Shown piece after piece: positions 61,233-64,000 of a stretch of DNA of 64,000 nucleotides. Position 1 is the first letter of the stretch, and every line of letters begins with the position of its first letter. The position numbers and the translations under genes were made by a program. The stretch lies in assembly GCF_014651835.1 (NCBI RefSeq), contig NZ_BMXQ01000003.1, positions 310,001-374,000 on the forward strand, in the 5' to 3' direction. The stretch comes from Pigmentiphaga litoralis (GTDB taxonomy: Bacteria > Pseudomonadota > Gammaproteobacteria > Burkholderiales > Burkholderiaceae_B). The notes under the pieces are model-generated. The model made no database searches and had not been told where the DNA came from. It saw only the letters and a list, made by a program, of their open reading frames with translations.

Positions 61233-62393
61233 TCAGTCCGGGGTGTCGAGCGTGAAATAAAACGTGGCGCCGAGGCCTGGCGCGCTTTCCGCCCACACCT
61301 GTCCGCCGTGGCGTCCTATCACGCGTTTGACGGTGGCCAAGCCAATTCCTGTGCCGGGAAACTCCGCTTCGCGGTGGAACCGCTGGAAGGCGCCGAACAT
61401 CCGGTCTGCATGCTTCATGTCGAAACCTGCCCCGTTGTCACGGACGAAATACACGGGAAAGCTGCCGCGCACGAAACACCCGAACTGAATTCGAGGATGC
61501 TCGACTCGCCCGGTGAATTTCCATGCATTGCTCAGAAGATTGACCAGCGCCGCGCGCATCAGCCCTGGATCGCAATCCGCATACGTCGGACTCGGCAGCA
61601 CAATCTTTACGTGGCGGCCCGGATCCTGCGCGGCAAGACCACACAGGATTTCTTCCACCATCTGCGTCAGGTCGACCTGGGCACGAAGCAGGCCGCCCTG
61701 ATTGACGCGTGCCAGCTGCAGAAGGTCACCAATAAGACCGTTCATCCGTTCGGCGTTGGCCGCGATCTGCTGAACATATTCAGCACCGGTCGGCCCCAGT
61801 TGCTCGGCAAAGTTTTCCTGCAACAGACCAAGAAACCCACCGATATTGCTCAGGGGTGCCCGCAGGTCATGGGAGACGGAATAGGAAAATGCTTCCAGTT
61901 CTTCATTCGTGACGCTCAATTGCTGGGTTCGCTGGGCTACCCGCTTTTCGAGCCCTTCCTGCACGCGCCTTGCGGATTCCTGCTGCTCCATATGCTGCGT
62001 CACGTCTTGTGCATACCCCGCAACTCCCATGGGTTCGCCGGTCTCGTCAAGCAGGCAATTCATGTGGATTTCAAACCACCGAGGTTCTCCCCGTACTGGC
62101 CATATCTGTTCAAATCGTTTTGGCGCGCGATTTTCAAGCAATTGCTTATGTCGCAATGCATACAGTCGGGCGAGGGCAGGGGGCATGACCTCGTCGACTG
62201 ACCGCCCAATACACTCGTCCGCACGACGGCCCACCAGTTTGGCGTAGGTGTCCGTGACAAAGCTGTAGCGACCTGAAAGATCAACGATCCAGGTGGCTGC
62301 AGGCATCGATTTGAAGAGGGCTTCAAGCATGCCTTGCTTCATTTCCGGTGGGGCAGAGGATTCAGCCGCAGGCGGCCGGGCGAGTTCCCGCAT
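61233..62393 (-). CDS. PAS sensor histidine kinase in the flagellar cluster
   Basis: ATG 62393 is taken as start (MRELARPPAAE), giving 386 residues; a TTG eight codons upstream is alternative. A PAS/PAC domain covers about 25-135 (FKSMPAATWIVDLSGRYSFVTDTYAKLVGR; AGYAQDVTQHMEQ), then a coiled coil, HisKA with FSYSVSHDLRAPLSNIGGF (phospho-acceptor His) and HATPase with VNLLSNAWKFTG, VRDNGAGFDM and GTGIGLATVKRVI. No membrane segment. The position between fliC and flhDC suggests a role in motility control; no response regulator is adjacent. Confidence 0.9.
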   Translation of the reverse strand: MRELARPPAAESSAPPEMKQGMLEALFKSMPAATWIVDLSGRYSFVTDTYAKLVGRRADECIGRSVDEVMPPALARLYALRHKQLLENRAPKRFEQIWPVRGEPRWFEIHMNCLLDETGEPMGVAGYAQDVTQHMEQQESARRVQEGLEKRVAQRTQQLSVTNEELEAFSYSVSHDLRAPLSNIGGFLGLLQENFAEQLGPTGAEYVQQIAANAERMNGLIGDLLQLARVNQGGLLRAQVDLTQMVEEILCGLAAQDPGRHVKIVLPSPTYADCDPGLMRAALVNLLSNAWKFTGRVEHPRIQFGCFVRGSFPVYFVRDNGAGFDMKHADRMFGAFQRFHREAEFPGTGIGLATVKRVIGRHGGQVWAESAPGLGATFYFTLDTPD

Positions 62394-62406
62394 CGATATC
62401 GTATTT

Positions 62407-62424
62407 AATTGAAACAATTGAAAC
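62407..62424. repeat. 9-bp tandem duplication upstream of flhD
   Basis: AATTGAAAC is repeated exactly twice (62407-62415, 62416-62424) just upstream of the PAS kinase start, in the 221-base spacer towards flhD. It is AT-rich and may be a regulator site, but nothing more can be said. No clear promoter consensus is read in the rest of the spacer. Confidence 0.4.
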
Positions 62425-62614
62425 TTATTGTGTCGGATTAATTCCTACACCGCCAAGCTAATTAGGTAGACGTAAGGAGTATCCCTCTTCTACTTCATCG
62501 GATTGATGAAAGAGCCGATAATTTGCTCTATGTCCACCGCTCCAGTTTGGATGGTAGCGCAGTGGCGTAAGCCGCAGTACTAGTTGTGATGGACATTTCC
62601 ATTTAGGGAACACG

Positions 62615-62992
62615 ATGAACGCCAGTTTTGAAATCGCCGATGCTGTCAGCCTCAACGCTGGCGCTGTGCCGGAGTCTTCCGCGATGTCGCGATTGAACGC
62701 GGAAATTCGTGACGCCAATCTGACGTATCTGTTGCTTGCACAACAAATGCTGCGCATTGATCGCGCTGAAGCGCTGTTTCGTTTGGGCCTTTCGTCCGAA
62801 GTCGGCGACCTGGTCGAATCGTTAACAACCGCCCAATTGATCAAAATCGCGTCGACAACCATGTTGCTGGCCCGATTCCGCTTTGACGACTCCCTGGTCT
62901 GGAATCTTCTGGCCACTCCCAAGCGCGACGACGCTCCCTCTCGCATGCACGCCGCCATCCTGATGGCGAGCCGCACCGCGGCGGCTGCCTGA
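62615..62992 (+). CDS. flhD: Flagellar transcriptional activator FlhD
   Basis: A 125-residue FlhD. The core LNAEIRDANLTYLLLAQQMLRIDRAEALFRLGLSSEVGDLVESLTTAQLIKIASTTMLLARFRF matches the family closely. Together with FlhC it forms the heterohexameric activator of class II flagellar genes. The N-terminal extension of about 25 residues and the C-terminal Ala-rich tail are ordinary for betaproteobacteria. It is the first gene of a likely flhD-flhC-motA unit and diverges from the PAS kinase gene. Confidence 0.95.
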   Translation: MNASFEIADAVSLNAGAVPESSAMSRLNAEIRDANLTYLLLAQQMLRIDRAEALFRLGLSSEVGDLVESLTTAQLIKIASTTMLLARFRFDDSLVWNLLATPKRDDAPSRMHAAILMASRTAAAA

Positions 62993-63050
62993 TCGCCAGG
63001 CAAGTTCAGCTCGCCATTCGTGCCGTCGTGCCGTCCAGCGGATTGCCATC

Positions 63051-63224
63051 ATGCCCATGAAGCTTGGTGTGGAGACACTTCCGGCTGTCGGCATGTCTGA
63101 GCGCTGCTCGCGCGGCTTGTCGCATGCATCCGCAGCGACCGATGTCTCTACGACCGTTGGATTGACGGCCGTGACGGCATCAAACCGCGCCCATCTTCCT
63201 TCCGTAAGTCAGGATCTGCCATGA
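63051..63224 (+). CDS. Possible small ORF between flhD and flhC
   Basis: A 57-residue frame (MPMKLGVETLPAVGMS...) fills the 228-base flhD-flhC gap and ends with a TGA that overlaps the flhC ATG (ATGA). That arrangement is a common sign of translational coupling. No strong ribosome-binding site precedes it, and the sequence has no known motif (Ser/Thr/Ala-rich). It may be a real leader peptide or chance. Confidence 0.3.
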   Translation: MPMKLGVETLPAVGMSERCSRGLSHASAATDVSTTVGLTAVTASNRAHLPSVSQDLP

Positions 63225-63778
63225 CACGCGCTAAAAGCGTCTTGTCCGAAGCTCGCCAGATCGAGATCGCGTGCGAGCTTATCCAGCTCGACGCACGTCT
63301 CCAGGTGCTGGAATCCGAAGTGACGCTCTCGCGCGAGCGTCTGCTGCGTCTTTATCGTGAAATCAAGGGCAAGTCGCCGCCAAAGGGCATGCTGCCCTTT
63401 TCGACCGACTGGTTCATGACCTGGCAGCCGAACATTCATGCGTCGCTGTTCATGAACATCTACAAGCATCAGTGCGGGCTGCCCGAGCTGGCGCCGGTGG
63501 AATCGTTGATCCGCGCCTACCGGTTGTACCGCGAGCAGGTCCTGCAGCTCGGCATGCCCGAAGTCCTGTCGATCACGCGCGCCTGGCGCCTGACGCGCTT
63601 CTTCGATGCCGGCATGCTTGGCATGACGCGCTGCACCAGTTGCAGCGGTGAATTCGTCACCCACAGTTTCGAGCTTGCACACCAGTATGTGTGTGGCCTT
63701 TGCCACATGCCGTCGCGTGCGGGCAAGACGCGTCAGTCAGGGACCCTGTCCGACGCCGACGTGTCGGTCGAAGCGTAA
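63221..63778 (+). CDS. flhC: Flagellar transcriptional activator FlhC
   Basis: A 185-residue FlhC. The zinc-binding cysteine pairs are CTSC and CGLC near the C-terminus (CTSCSGEFVTHSFELAHQYVCGLC, written here in part), and the N-terminal IACELIQLDARLQVLESEVTLSRERLLRLYREIKGKSPPKGMLPFSTDWFM is conserved. It binds DNA with FlhD. Start overlaps the possible upstream small ORF by four bases; motA follows 114 bases later. Confidence 0.95.
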   Translation: MTRAKSVLSEARQIEIACELIQLDARLQVLESEVTLSRERLLRLYREIKGKSPPKGMLPFSTDWFMTWQPNIHASLFMNIYKHQCGLPELAPVESLIRAYRLYREQVLQLGMPEVLSITRAWRLTRFFDAGMLGMTRCTSCSGEFVTHSFELAHQYVCGLCHMPSRAGKTRQSGTLSDADVSVEA

Positions 63779-63892
63779 AGCGTCAATTACTCGAATATGC
63801 GTGTAACGCACTCAAGATTCCTGTCAGCCTGCCGAAAACGGGACTAGGACTTCGCGCGGCTTGTGGCGAGGGATTTTTAGGAGTGCGAGCGC

Positions 63893-64000
63893 ATGCTCGT
63901 CATCATTGGCTACATCATCGTTGCGGTGTCGGTACTGGGCGGCTTCGCGCTGCACGGCGGTTCGTTGGGCGCGCTTTTCCAGCCCTTCGAACTTCTGATC
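63893..64000 (+). CDS. motA: Flagellar motor stator protein MotA (partial)
   Basis: The first 36 residues of MotA (MLVIIGYIIVAVSVLGGFALHGGSLGALFQPFELLI) are present and the gene runs off the right edge. The sequence is the first transmembrane helix and the periplasmic loop typical of proton-driven MotA. AGGAG lies 12 bases before the start, a little far. It is downstream of flhC in the usual flhDC-motAB order. Confidence 0.93.
   Translation, partial: MLVIIGYIIVAVSVLGGFALHGGSLGALFQPFELLI

Overview
The window is a GC-rich chromosomal segment from a motile betaproteobacterium, most likely Burkholderiales and probably Alcaligenaceae (Bordetella/Achromobacter/Pigmentiphaga relatives). The evidence is the flhDC master regulator beside motA, the gene order of the fli cluster, a Bug-type tricarboxylate-transporter binding protein, several LysR-controlled catabolic genes and a TctD/TctE-like two-component pair. 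I saw no rRNA or tRNA genes, CRISPR arrays, insertion sequences or phage genes.

The left part (1-41351) is metabolic and regulatory. In order it holds: the end of an intradiol (hydroxyquinol-type) dioxygenase; three small hydrophilic proteins; glutaminase glsA; a molybdenum aldehyde oxidoreductase operon (paoABC type); flavin prenyltransferase ubiX; a nuclease-helicase fusion overlapping a short-chain dehydrogenase; a LysR/MFS divergent pair; a multi-PAS hybrid kinase; and a large EF-hand membrane protein. Next comes a KaiC-like ATPase coupled to a hybrid histidine kinase whose receiver domain is broken by a one-base frameshift. It is followed by D-tartrate dehydratase with a divergent LysR regulator, a Tat-exported dienelactone-hydrolase-like enzyme, an MmcB-like nuclease candidate, a CopD-like membrane protein, and an RcnR-type repressor divergent from a His-rich cobalt/nickel exporter (dmeRF type) with a recognisable operator between them. 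The rest is a Sel1-type lipoprotein, a TetR/luciferase-like pair, a LysR-controlled catabolic operon (amidohydrolase, solute-binding-fold protein, Bug protein), a Fur-box-controlled tonB-exbB-exbD operon and the two-component system.

The right part (41459-64000) is a nearly continuous flagellar locus. fliR-Q-P-O-N-M-L-K-J-I-H-G-F run leftward, with fliE diverging from fliF. After a glutathione S-transferase gene come an flhB C-domain-like gene, a second fliK-like gene, fliT, fliS, fliD, flaG and the flagellin fliC, all leftward. A PAS histidine kinase gene then separates fliC from rightward flhD, flhC and motA. Three sigma-28-like promoters with a shared CCGTTAA -10 core can be read in front of fliS, flaG-fliD and fliC. 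That fits class III control under the FlhDC-FliA hierarchy.

The observations most worth a second look are the KaiC/hybrid-kinase operon with its split receiver, short tandem arrays (14-15 bp) that sit on stop codons at three loci, an EF-hand membrane protein of unknown role, a nuclease-helicase fusion overlapping a short-chain dehydrogenase that lacks its catalytic Ser and Tyr, and a possible small coupled ORF between flhD and flhC. None proves a wholly new system from sequence alone.
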